The notes under the pieces: generated by a model | The model's database searches: none | What the model was told of the DNA's origin: nothing | The model's input: only the letters and a program-made list of their open reading frames with translations | Translations under genes and position numbers: made by a program | In this document: piece after piece, positions 6,985 to 14,532 of the stretch | How positions within the stretch are numbered: the first letter of the stretch is position 1 | Layout: every line of letters begins with the position of its first letter | From: Firmicutes bacterium CAG:534 | GTDB taxonomy: Bacteria > Bacillota > Clostridia > Lachnospirales > Lachnospiraceae | DNA length: 18,543 bases | Reading direction: 5' to 3' | Assembly: GCA_000436115.1 (NCBI GenBank) | Contig: FR894562.1 | Location: 32,584-51,126, forward strand

Positions 6985-7872
6985 ATGGGTAAGAACAAAA
7001 AAGGTATAAAGGATATTACAAGTGAAAGCTACTTACAGACCATTGGCAGAAGGTTCCGGAAGCATCATCTGGCAGCGGTCAGCTTTGTGGTACTGATCAT
7101 TCTGGGGGGAGCGGCGCTTCTTGCACCGGTCATAGCTCCCTATGATCCGGATGCCATTGTGGGGCCGTTCAGCGGTGCGCCGAGCAGGGAGTTCTGGCTG
7201 GGCACGGATCAGATCGGCAGGGATGTGCTCAGCAGGCTTTTGTATGCCATGCGTATTTCCCTGCTTGTGGGAATTATGGCAACGCTGATCTCTACTGTGA
7301 TCGGTGTGATACTGGGCCTGGTGGCAGGGTATTTTGGCGGTGTGATCGATATGGTTTTAATGCGCTTTACGGATATGGTCATGTCCTTTCCCTATATTTT
7401 GCTGGTACTGGTAGCCGCTGCTATTTTTAAACCCGGATTGTGGAATATCATCTGGATTTTGGGATTTGTCGACTGGCCCGGGATTGCAAGACTGGTGAGA
7501 GGAAATGTGCTTAACCTGCGGGAGACGAATTTTGTGAAGGGAAACCTGATCGCAGGTATGCCCCTTAGGCATATCCTGTTTTCGGAAATCCTGCCCAATA
7601 CCGTTGCGCCGATCCTGGTTTATGCAACCTCCGTGCTTGCTCTTTCCATGTTGGACGAAGCAGCCCTCAGCTTTCTGGGAATGGGGGTTCAGCCGCCCAC
7701 CGCAAGCCTGGGGAACATGCTCAACGGAGCACAGTCCCTTACGGTTTTAACAAAGCAGCCATGGTTATGGGTGCCTGCGGGACTTTTGATCGTGGTTCTG
7801 GTAATGGCAATCAATTTTATAGGAGATGCATTGCGGGATGCGCTTGATCCAAACAGTGGAAGGAATTCATAG
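6985..7872 (+). CDS. oppC: Peptide ABC transporter permease, OppC/DppC type
   Basis: This is the second permease, 295 residues. A cytoplasmic N-terminus with RRFRKHHLAAVSF leads into the first membrane helix, followed by the conserved extracytoplasmic motif APYDPD and the WLGTDQIGRDVLSRLLY segment typical of OppC/DppC. The EAA loop is seen as the region around FVKGNLIAGMPLRHILFSEILPN, and further helices follow. The protein ends with INFIGDALRDALDP, a family hallmark. The ATG at 6985 has GAGG 6 nt upstream; a TTG at 6973 is possible but has poor SD spacing. It is separated from the amidohydrolase gene by only 3 nt. Confidence 0.92.
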   Translation: MGKNKKGIKDITSESYLQTIGRRFRKHHLAAVSFVVLIILGGAALLAPVIAPYDPDAIVGPFSGAPSREFWLGTDQIGRDVLSRLLYAMRISLLVGIMATLISTVIGVILGLVAGYFGGVIDMVLMRFTDMVMSFPYILLVLVAAAIFKPGLWNIIWILGFVDWPGIARLVRGNVLNLRETNFVKGNLIAGMPLRHILFSEILPNTVAPILVYATSVLALSMLDEAALSFLGMGVQPPTASLGNMLNGAQSLTVLTKQPWLWVPAGLLIVVLVMAINFIGDALRDALDPNSGRNS

Positions 7873-7875
7873 CAG

Positions 7876-8997
7876 ATGGAGAGATTAGAGGAAAAGCTGA
7901 AGGAATATTTTATGTGGTTTCACAGACATCCTGAGCTTTCTTACGAAGAATATGAAACAACGACAAAGATAAGGGAGATCCTTACGGAGGCAGGGGTGGA
8001 AATTCTGCCGCTTCCCCTTCAGACGGGACTGGTGGCAGTGATCAGAGGAGAAAAGCCGGGAGCAGTCCGGGCGCTGAGATGCGATATTGACGCCCTTCCC
8101 GTCAGGGAAGAGACAGGCCTTTCTTATGCGTCAGAAAGGGAAGGAAGAATGCATGCCTGCGGGCATGATTTTCATATTACGGCGGGGATCGGCTGCGCCC
8201 TTCTTCTGCAGGAAAGAAGATCGGAACTTTCCGGCACAGTCAGGATCTTTTTCCAGCCTGCAGAGGAAAGCTCTGTGGGGGCCCTGAAAATTCTGGAAAC
8301 AGGCATATGTGATGATGTGGAACGGGTATGGGGCTTTCATGCGGATCCTACCAATCCGGTGGGAACCATCGGTATCCGGGAAGGATATGTGGCAGCAGCG
8401 GCAGACCGCTTTGTGATCTCCATTACAGGAAAGGGATGTCATGGAGCGCATCCGGATGATGGGATTGATCCCATTCCCGCGGCAGCATCCATAGTACTTG
8501 CCCTGCAGACGATCCTGAGCCGGAATATCAATGCCTTTCATCCGGCACTGATCAGCGTCACAAGGATAGAAGCAGGAAATACCTGGAATGTAGTGCCGGA
8601 GCAGGCACAAATAGAAGGAACTGTCCGAACCATGAACAGGGAAGACAGGGAGCTGTTTGAGGAGCGGATGAGAAGTATTGCAGAAAATACTGCAGGTGCA
8701 TATGGAGCAAAGGCTTCCTTCCAATGGTTTCCCGGATGCCCGGCAGTTTATAATGATGAAAAGATGGCGGAAGAAAGCAGCCGGATCGCAAAAGAGGAAG
8801 GCTTTCTGACGGTTTCCGAGGAAAGCTCCATGGGAGGAGACGATTTTTCCTTTTATGAGGAAAAGGCTCCCGGCTGTTACATTAAGATGGGAACAGGGGT
8901 AGGCCCCAGTATCCATCAGCCTCTCTTTTGCGTGAATATGGCAGTGCTGCTGCCGGCTGTAAAGTATCTGACGGCAATTATGAGCAGAGAACAGTAG
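7876..8997 (+). CDS. M20D-family amidohydrolase/peptidase
   Basis: This 373-residue metal-dependent amidohydrolase belongs to the group that includes IAA-amino-acid hydrolases, hippurate hydrolases and N-acetyl-diaminopimelate deacetylases. The two-metal site is intact: HACGHDFH with Cys95 and His97, the Glu pair E130-E131 in QPAEES, His155 in WGFHAD, and a C-terminal His in GPSIHQP. The internal dimerisation lid lies around residues 175-290. There is no signal peptide, so it acts in the cytoplasm. It follows the permease gene by 3 nt and is the last gene of the operon, so it probably deacylates or cleaves what the transporter imports. The exact substrate is unknown. The gene converges on pncB with a 9-nt gap and no recognisable terminator between them. 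Confidence 0.85.
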   Translation: MERLEEKLKEYFMWFHRHPELSYEEYETTTKIREILTEAGVEILPLPLQTGLVAVIRGEKPGAVRALRCDIDALPVREETGLSYASEREGRMHACGHDFHITAGIGCALLLQERRSELSGTVRIFFQPAEESSVGALKILETGICDDVERVWGFHADPTNPVGTIGIREGYVAAAADRFVISITGKGCHGAHPDDGIDPIPAAASIVLALQTILSRNINAFHPALISVTRIEAGNTWNVVPEQAQIEGTVRTMNREDRELFEERMRSIAENTAGAYGAKASFQWFPGCPAVYNDEKMAEESSRIAKEEGFLTVSEESSMGGDDFSFYEEKAPGCYIKMGTGVGPSIHQPLFCVNMAVLLPAVKYLTAIMSREQ

Positions 8998-9006
8998 GAA
9001 TTCCTG

Positions 9007-10464
9007 TCAGCGCTTTTCACTCATACGATCCAACAGCTCGATCTTGGTATCGTAAAGCTTTGCGGAAAGATCCACATGAACCTTGTGCGGGTTGACAAAA
9101 CGCTTGGTCTCATCCCAGAGGGTATTTAATTCCTGCTGGCAGAAAGTCCGGATATCCATTACCTTTGGGGAAGTGTAGCAGCATCTGCCCTTTTGGAAAA
9201 TGGGGATCAGAATTTCCTTCAGGGTGTAGCTTCCCGCGGGAAGCAGGGTCTTTTTCCAGGGCTCTAAGGGATCGAATAAGAGCAGCGGTTCTTTTTCGGA
9301 GAAGGTTTCCTCCGAAAGCGCGATCAGATCCGCCTTGATCTTGCCGGTTTCCTTTTCGTAAATTCTGTAAACGGTTTTGTTTCCCGGGTTGGTGACTTTT
9401 TCACTGTTTTCGGAAAGCTTGATCTTGGGGATAAAGGTTCCGTCGGGTCCCATAACCGCAGCCAGCTTGTAAACGCCGCCAAAGGCAGGGTTGTCCTTGG
9501 AGGTGATCAGGTTGGTTCCTACGCCCCAGGAGGTGATAGCGGCGCCCTGAGCCTTCAGGCTTTCGATAAGATATTCGTCCAGATCATTGGAGGCAGAGAT
9601 CACAGCGTCGGTAAACCCTGCATCATCCAGCATTTTGCGTGCTTTCTTGGACAGATAAGCCAGATCGCCGCTGTCCAGGCGGATGCCGTAAAAGGTAAGG
9701 GGAATTCCGGCCTGCCGCATTTCCGTAAAGACGCGGATCGCATTAGGAACGCCGGATTTTAGAGTATCATAGGTGTCAACCAGGAGAATGCAGGCATCGG
9801 GATAAAGATCTGCATAAGCTTTAAAGGCGGTATATTCATCCGGGAAGCTCATGATCCAGCTATGGGCATGGGTTCCCTTCACGGGAATGCCAAAAAGCTG
9901 TCCGCAAAGAACGTTGGATGTACCGATACAGCCGCCGATCACAGCAGCCCTGGCTCCATAAATGCCGGCATCCGGCCCCTGAGCCCTGCGCAGTCCGAAT
10001 TCCATGATGCCGTCGCCCTTTGCCGCATAGCATACTCTTGCAGCCTTGGTTGCGATCAGGCTTTGATGATTGATAATGTTTAAGATAGCCGTTTCTACAA
10101 GCTGGGCTTCCATGATGGGGGCTACAACCTTGACCAGGGGTTCCCTGGGAAAGATCACAGTACCTTCCGGGATGGCGTAAATATCACCGGAAAAATGAAA
10201 GTCTGCCAGATAGGAAAGAAAATCCCTGTCAAAGATCCCAAGACCTGCCAGATAGTCAATATCCTCTTTGGAAAAGTGAAGCTCCTTGATATAGTTTATC
10301 AGCTGTTCAAGGCCCGCAGCAATGGCATAACCGCCGCCGCAGGGATTGTTCCTGTAAAAGGCGTCAAAGACCACCGTCTCATTCTGGGTCTTATTCTTAA
10401 AATATCCCTGCATCATGGTAAGTTCATAAAGATCTGTAAGAAGCGTCAGGTTTTGTCTGTCCAT
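9007..10464 (-). CDS. pncB: Nicotinate phosphoribosyltransferase
   Basis: This 485-residue cytoplasmic enzyme joins nicotinate to PRPP (with ATP hydrolysis) to give nicotinate mononucleotide, the salvage entry of NAD synthesis. It begins with the family N-terminus LLTDLYELTMMQGYF. It contains EFGLRRAQGPDAG, the KGTHAHSW segment with His199/His201 (the region of the phosphorylated histidine) and the YGIRLDSGDL phosphate-binding region. A C-terminal extension with GRCCYTSPKVMDIR is usual for the long Gram-positive type. An SD (GGAG) lies about 6 nt before the ATG. It begins 15 nt after the stop of the acetyltransferase gene and is probably co-transcribed with it. Confidence 0.95.
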   Translation of the reverse strand: MDRQNLTLLTDLYELTMMQGYFKNKTQNETVVFDAFYRNNPCGGGYAIAAGLEQLINYIKELHFSKEDIDYLAGLGIFDRDFLSYLADFHFSGDIYAIPEGTVIFPREPLVKVVAPIMEAQLVETAILNIINHQSLIATKAARVCYAAKGDGIMEFGLRRAQGPDAGIYGARAAVIGGCIGTSNVLCGQLFGIPVKGTHAHSWIMSFPDEYTAFKAYADLYPDACILLVDTYDTLKSGVPNAIRVFTEMRQAGIPLTFYGIRLDSGDLAYLSKKARKMLDDAGFTDAVISASNDLDEYLIESLKAQGAAITSWGVGTNLITSKDNPAFGGVYKLAAVMGPDGTFIPKIKLSENSEKVTNPGNKTVYRIYEKETGKIKADLIALSEETFSEKEPLLLFDPLEPWKKTLLPAGSYTLKEILIPIFQKGRCCYTSPKVMDIRTFCQQELNTLWDETKRFVNPHKVHVDLSAKLYDTKIELLDRMSEKR

Positions 10465-10479
10465 GTTTTCTCCATTCCT

Positions 10480-11721
10480 TTAAAAATAATCAGAAAAATA
10501 AGGTTTTTCGGCCGGGATCAAGCGCTCCAGCCAGGTCAGCATATAATATTCTGTTTTGAGCTTTTCGTGGTCATACAGGTAGGAGGGTCTTTTATATCCC
10601 ATGAGCATGGTGGTCAGGGTGTTCACGCTCAGCTCCACTACGTTGATGGACTGGTTGTCCTCTACCTGTTCACAGGTGGTCTGTCCGTCATGCCAGGAAA
10701 CCATATAGTCGCCCTCATTCCAGGGAGCCATTTCATCATGTACCTTAAAGTGGATCTTAAAGTCTTCAGGTGTAACCTGGTAAGGATAGTCGGTAAGAAA
10801 ATCCTTGACGTTAATAATACGGGCCATGATATAGGGAGAAATGGTTTCGGAAATCTCACTGTCTTCAAATAAGTATGCCATGGGCTCCCCGGAGTAGTTA
10901 TCTCCTCTTACTTCATTGATCATGGAGAAATGCGCGCTGATATAATTCCAGAGGCCGTAGTTTGCCTCGATATTCAGGTAGACCATTTCCTTGATGTGGA
11001 AAATATCGTTGGCAATATAGTAGACCACATATCCCAGAGGCTTGTGCTCTTTGTTGTAATAAACAGCGGCAATAATATCCTCGTTATCCCACCGCCAGTA
11101 TTCATTCCAGAACAGCTCGTCACGGATCATACAGCCGTGCCGCTGCAGGGAAAAGTAAGAATGGACATTGTGATAATCCTCAGAATCCAGGCTTACACGT
11201 TCCACCATGCCGCTGACCGGCCGCGCTTTTGGGAGCTGCGTATCCTTTACCGTAAAGGTCAGCTTGTCGGAAGCAATTTCCCAGCCCATTTTGCGGTAAA
11301 AGGGAATGGAGTAAGGATATAAAAAGGAAATAGGCATGTCCTGCTTGTGCATATATTCCAAAGCTCTCCGCATCAGGGAATGGATCAGTCCCCGGCCGGT
11401 ATATTCGGGATAGGTTGCCACACCGGTGATGCCGCCCATATCCATGATCGTGTCATAGATATTGACCTTCATGGAATAAACCACGATCATAGATGCCAGC
11501 TTTTCTTTATAAAACCATCCCAGAGTATAGGACTGTGCAAGAATAGGACGTTTGGAGGATTTGATCTCATCCTGCTGCCAGCCGGTCTGGAACAGATCAT
11601 AGGAGGTGATCTGAAAGGCATACTGGAACAGGGCGTTAAATTGTTCCAGATCATTTTCATCCAGCTCACGCATTCGGAAGTCCCCGTTTGTCTCAAGATA
11701 AGTATGTTTTTTCTCTTCCAT
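10480..11721 (-). CDS. Eis-type GNAT N-acetyltransferase
   Basis: This 413-residue protein has the Eis architecture: a first GNAT domain, a second degenerate GNAT domain, and a C-terminal SCP2-like domain (from about residue 300, DYMVSWHDGQ). The acetyl-CoA loop is GVATYPEYTGRGL (about 100-112). Tyr142 in FYRKMGW corresponds by position to the catalytic tyrosine of mycobacterial Eis, and the protein ends in Phe, as Eis does, where the terminal carboxylate serves as catalytic base. Family members acetylate aminoglycosides, lysines or polyamines; the substrate here is unknown and resistance should not be assumed. The ATG at 11721 starts the conserved part. An ATG at 11781 would add 20 residues but has no SD; the one at 11721 has only a distant AAAGG, so the start is not certain. 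Confidence 0.8.
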   Translation of the reverse strand: MEEKKHTYLETNGDFRMRELDENDLEQFNALFQYAFQITSYDLFQTGWQQDEIKSSKRPILAQSYTLGWFYKEKLASMIVVYSMKVNIYDTIMDMGGITGVATYPEYTGRGLIHSLMRRALEYMHKQDMPISFLYPYSIPFYRKMGWEIASDKLTFTVKDTQLPKARPVSGMVERVSLDSEDYHNVHSYFSLQRHGCMIRDELFWNEYWRWDNEDIIAAVYYNKEHKPLGYVVYYIANDIFHIKEMVYLNIEANYGLWNYISAHFSMINEVRGDNYSGEPMAYLFEDSEISETISPYIMARIINVKDFLTDYPYQVTPEDFKIHFKVHDEMAPWNEGDYMVSWHDGQTTCEQVEDNQSINVVELSVNTLTTMLMGYKRPSYLYDHEKLKTEYYMLTWLERLIPAEKPYFSDYF

Positions 11722-11856
11722 TTTAAACTTTTGCCTTTCTAAAATTACTTTCAAATCTATTTTACACCAGGAAGGAAGCATCGTCTATGGGCTATTGGTC
11801 AACGATTTCCCCGACATTTTGCCGGTAGGGGGGTGACAAATACGGTTTTTTAGATA

Positions 11857-11870
11857 ATACAACTTTGTAT
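11857..11870. promoter_or_regulatory. Dyad in the divergent intergenic region
   Basis: ATACAA-CT-TTGTAT is a perfect 6-bp dyad between the divergent acetyltransferase and sugar-sensing genes, a typical size for a dimeric regulator site. It overlaps possible minus-strand -10 sequences (TATTAT), so it might control the acetyltransferase. No assignment is possible. Confidence 0.3.
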
Positions 11871-11895
11871 CATAAGGATAAAATTTAACAAAACA

Positions 11896-11914
11896 GAGCA
11901 TAGAAGCTATCCTC
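11896..11914. promoter_or_regulatory. Dyad just upstream of the sugar-sensing operon promoter
   Basis: GAGCATAG and CTATCCTC flank AAG, with 7 of 8 positions complementary. It ends 3 nt before the putative -35 element of the operon at 11918, the position expected for an activator or repressor site. Confidence 0.3.
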
Positions 11915-11917
11915 CGG

Positions 11918-11947
11918 TTGATTTTATGACAACATATTTGTTATGCT
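11918..11947 (+). promoter_or_regulatory. Putative promoter of the sugar-sensing operon
   Basis: TTGATT (11918-11923), an 18-nt spacer and TATGCT (11942-11947) give a moderate sigma-A promoter with a start near 11954 and a 34-nt leader. The elements deviate from consensus, so confidence is limited. Confidence 0.45.
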
Positions 11948-11987
11948 TTAAGAAAGCAAAAGATGATTACTCGATGAGGAATAGGGA

Positions 11988-13028
11988 ATGTGTGAAAAAA
12001 AGGGAAAGCGGACGATATGGTTTCGCAGTTTGATGATTTTGATCAGCATGGCGGTAGTGGGTGCAGGCATGCTTCTTTTTTCTGATTATAGCAGGAGGTT
12101 GCGTGAGGTGACAGACGCAGACACCTATGATAAGTATTATGTCATGATTACGAATGACAGGAAGTCTGCGTTCTGGCAGTCCGTTTATCACGGAGCCTAT
12201 GAAAGGGGATTGGAAGAAAATGCTTATGTGGATCTTCTGGGAGAAAATCTGTCGGAAGATTATTCTAGGGAAGATCTGATGCGGATTGCAATTTTATCCG
12301 GAGTTGATGGTATTTTCGTAGAATCCGATGAAAGTGAGGCATTGACTGAACTGATTGATGATGCTGAGGATAAGGGGATTCCGGTAGTAACGCTGTATGG
12401 TGATAATACCCATAGCAAACGGTGCAGCTTTGTAGGGGTTGGCAGCTATAATCTTGGGAGAAAATACGGACATCAGGTGCTGAAGATCGCTGAGGAAAAT
12501 GGATGGACGGACAGGGAAATACAGGTAGCTGTCCTGGTAAACGCCTATACCATGGATGCCGGACAGAATATTATCAGTTCGGGTATTCAGGATGCTATCG
12601 AACAGGAGAAGACGGGAGATGCGGATATTGTACTTTCATATATTACGGTAGATGATACCAATGCCTTTTCAGTGGAAGAATCGATCAGGGATATTTTTAT
12701 GGAAGAAACGCTTCCGGACATTATTATTTGTCTGAATGAACTCAATACCACCTGCGTCTACCAGGCGGCGGTCGACTATAATCGGGTAGGTCAGATTTTT
12801 ATTTTTGGATATTATGATTCGGATACTATTATTCATGCGATTGACAGGGATGTGGTGAATGCTACAATTTCCATTGATACAGAGCAGATGGGATATTATT
12901 GTGTTGATGCGCTGACAGAGTATTATCTGTTTGGAAATACAAGCCAATATTTTACGGCGGATATCGCACTGATCGATAAGAGTAATGTGGCAAAATATCT
13001 GAAGGGTGGTGATGGGGATGAAAATTAA
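11988..13028 (+). CDS. Membrane-anchored periplasmic-binding-like protein (sugar sensor candidate)
   Basis: This 346-residue protein has a basic cytoplasmic N-terminus, one hydrophobic helix (about 11-31) and an extracellular type I periplasmic-binding fold (Peripla_BP_4, sugar-binding-like). Features of the fold are the first strand YYVMITNDRKSAFWQSVYHGAYERG, the ILSGVDGIFVES segment, GIPVVTLYGD and DIIICLNELNT. There is no lipobox cysteine near the helix, so it stays attached by an uncleaved signal anchor, unlike the two lipoprotein binding proteins downstream. Its end overlaps the histidine-kinase start by about 11 nt, so the two are translationally coupled. The likely role is to bind an extracellular sugar and report it to the kinase rather than to feed a transporter; this is inferred. 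Start: GAGGA lies 8 nt before the ATG. Confidence 0.8.
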   Translation: MCEKKGKRTIWFRSLMILISMAVVGAGMLLFSDYSRRLREVTDADTYDKYYVMITNDRKSAFWQSVYHGAYERGLEENAYVDLLGENLSEDYSREDLMRIAILSGVDGIFVESDESEALTELIDDAEDKGIPVVTLYGDNTHSKRCSFVGVGSYNLGRKYGHQVLKIAEENGWTDREIQVAVLVNAYTMDAGQNIISSGIQDAIEQEKTGDADIVLSYITVDDTNAFSVEESIRDIFMEETLPDIIICLNELNTTCVYQAAVDYNRVGQIFIFGYYDSDTIIHAIDRDVVNATISIDTEQMGYYCVDALTEYYLFGNTSQYFTADIALIDKSNVAKYLKGGDGDEN

Positions 13029-14532
13029 TCTGAAAAAGTTATCCCTTCAGGGAAAAATGAGCTGTATCTTTATTCTTGCAAATACGTTGGTGTTTCTTGC
13101 AACCATATTGATTTTTGGTGAAATCAACAGTATGTCCCGGGAAATGGATATGGTTTTTAAGGATAATATGCATCTGAATGAGCTGTCTGACGCACTGACT
13201 GCAGTGCAGGACAGCATGACGGATTATCTGAATGCCAAAACCAGCGATTCGCTGGAAGAATTTTATCGGAATGAACAGGCTTATGCGGGTATGATAGAGG
13301 AACTGAATGACAGGATTGTGGGAACTGCGTTTCTGCGGATGGAACGAAGCATAAGGTATATGTCACAGGAATATCTGGAGGTGGTTGAGCAGACGATTGA
13401 AGCCAAGCGGGGCAGAAATGTTGAAAAATACAGGGTACGTTATGAAAATGCTTCACAGATGTATGGATATATCAACACATATATTAACAGTCTGAACAGT
13501 GAACGGTTTAAAAATAATTCTGAAAATTACAGCAGACTGTCAGAAAGCTTTCACAGTTTTGAAGGAATCAGTATGCTGGTTCTGGCGGTGGTTGTTGTGG
13601 GAAATATAGTGGTCATTATACGGATTACCGGCAGTATGATCCGCCCGTTAAAGAGCCTTGCAGTTTCGGCTGATGAAGTGGCTAGAGGTAATTTCAAAAC
13701 AGGCCTGCTTCCTGTAACCTCAGAGGATGAGATCGGTATTGTAACCAAAGCCTTTAACCAGATGGTGATCAGTATCCGTCAATATATTGAGAGACTCAGA
13801 CAGAGCATGGAGATACAGCAGTCCCTGAAGGAAAAGGAACTCATGATGGAAGCACATCTGAAGGATGCCCAGCTGAAGTATCTGCAGGCACAGATCAACC
13901 CGCATTTTTTGTTTAATACCCTGAATGCCGGAGCGCAGCTTGCCATGATGGAAGGGGCAGACCGGACATATGAGTATGTGCAGAACGTGGCTGAGTTTTT
14001 TCGGTATAATGTCAAAAAGGGAAATGAAACAGTTACAGTCCGTGAAGAAATTGAACTGGTAGACAATTATATATATATTCTGAACGTGAGATTTTCCGGA
14101 GAGATCCATTATGAAAAGCAGATAGATGAGAGTGTGCTATCGGTGCGGATGCCTGCGATGATCCTGCAGCCTATTGTGGAGAACTGTGTTAACCATGGAA
14201 TCCATGAAATGGAGGGAAAAGGTAAGATCCAGCTACAGGTTTACCGGAAAGAGGAGCTTGTCTGCATCAGCATCAGGGATAATGGAAAGGGGATCAATCG
14301 GGAAAGTGTTGAAAAAATTCTGAATGGAACCTATCGGAACGAAAGCAATACCGGCAGTTCCAATGGAATCGGTATGGATAATGTCATTGCCAGACTGAAG
14401 CTGTATTCGGAAATGGAAGATGTGATGCGCATATACAGTGATGGAAATGACCTGGGAACGGAGGTTATTATATACCTAAAGAAAAGAGAAGAGGGGGAGA
14501 CTTATCATGTACAGGATCATGCTGGCGGATGA
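13018..14532 (+). CDS. Sensor histidine kinase, LytS/YesM type
   Basis: This 504-residue membrane kinase has TM1 at about 14-34, an extracellular region of about 150 residues rich in predicted helix, TM2 at about 184-206, a HAMP domain (about 207-260) and a short coiled coil. Then come the His_kinase domain with QINPHFLFNTLN (His296 the phosphorylation site) and an HATPase_c domain with the N-box QPIVENCVNHGI, the G1 box DNGKGI and a G2 region GSSNGIGMDNV. The type (PF06580) normally pairs with AraC-type regulators, as here. Several in-frame starts exist (GTG 13006, ATG 13012, ATG 13018); ATG 13018 is 8 nt after AGGGTGG. The extracellular part is not a Cache-like domain that I can recognise, and it probably contacts a binding protein. 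The gene overlaps the regulator gene by 26 nt. Confidence 0.9.
   Translation: MKINLKKLSLQGKMSCIFILANTLVFLATILIFGEINSMSREMDMVFKDNMHLNELSDALTAVQDSMTDYLNAKTSDSLEEFYRNEQAYAGMIEELNDRIVGTAFLRMERSIRYMSQEYLEVVEQTIEAKRGRNVEKYRVRYENASQMYGYINTYINSLNSERFKNNSENYSRLSESFHSFEGISMLVLAVVVVGNIVVIIRITGSMIRPLKSLAVSADEVARGNFKTGLLPVTSEDEIGIVTKAFNQMVISIRQYIERLRQSMEIQQSLKEKELMMEAHLKDAQLKYLQAQINPHFLFNTLNAGAQLAMMEGADRTYEYVQNVAEFFRYNVKKGNETVTVREEIELVDNYIYILNVRFSGEIHYEKQIDESVLSVRMPAMILQPIVENCVNHGIHEMEGKGKIQLQVYRKEELVCISIRDNGKGINRESVEKILNGTYRNESNTGSSNGIGMDNVIARLKLYSEMEDVMRIYSDGNDLGTEVIIYLKKREEGETYHVQDHAGG

Noticed and set aside
8131..8916. 261-codon minus-strand frame inside the amidohydrolase gene
   Set aside because: The opposite strand encodes an intact M20 enzyme with all metal ligands; the antisense product is Cys/His-rich noise.
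8988..9006. Palindrome AGGAATTCCT between the convergent amidohydrolase and pncB genes as terminator
   Set aside because: It is a short palindrome with no loop and no T run on either strand.
10480..11721. Aminoglycoside-resistance gene
   Set aside because: Eis-fold proteins are widespread with varied substrates; sequence alone gives no support for a resistance role.
10195..11742. Long plus-strand open frames opposite pncB and the acetyltransferase gene
   Set aside because: They are antisense shadows: no SD, no recognisable domain, and the minus-strand frames encode clear families.
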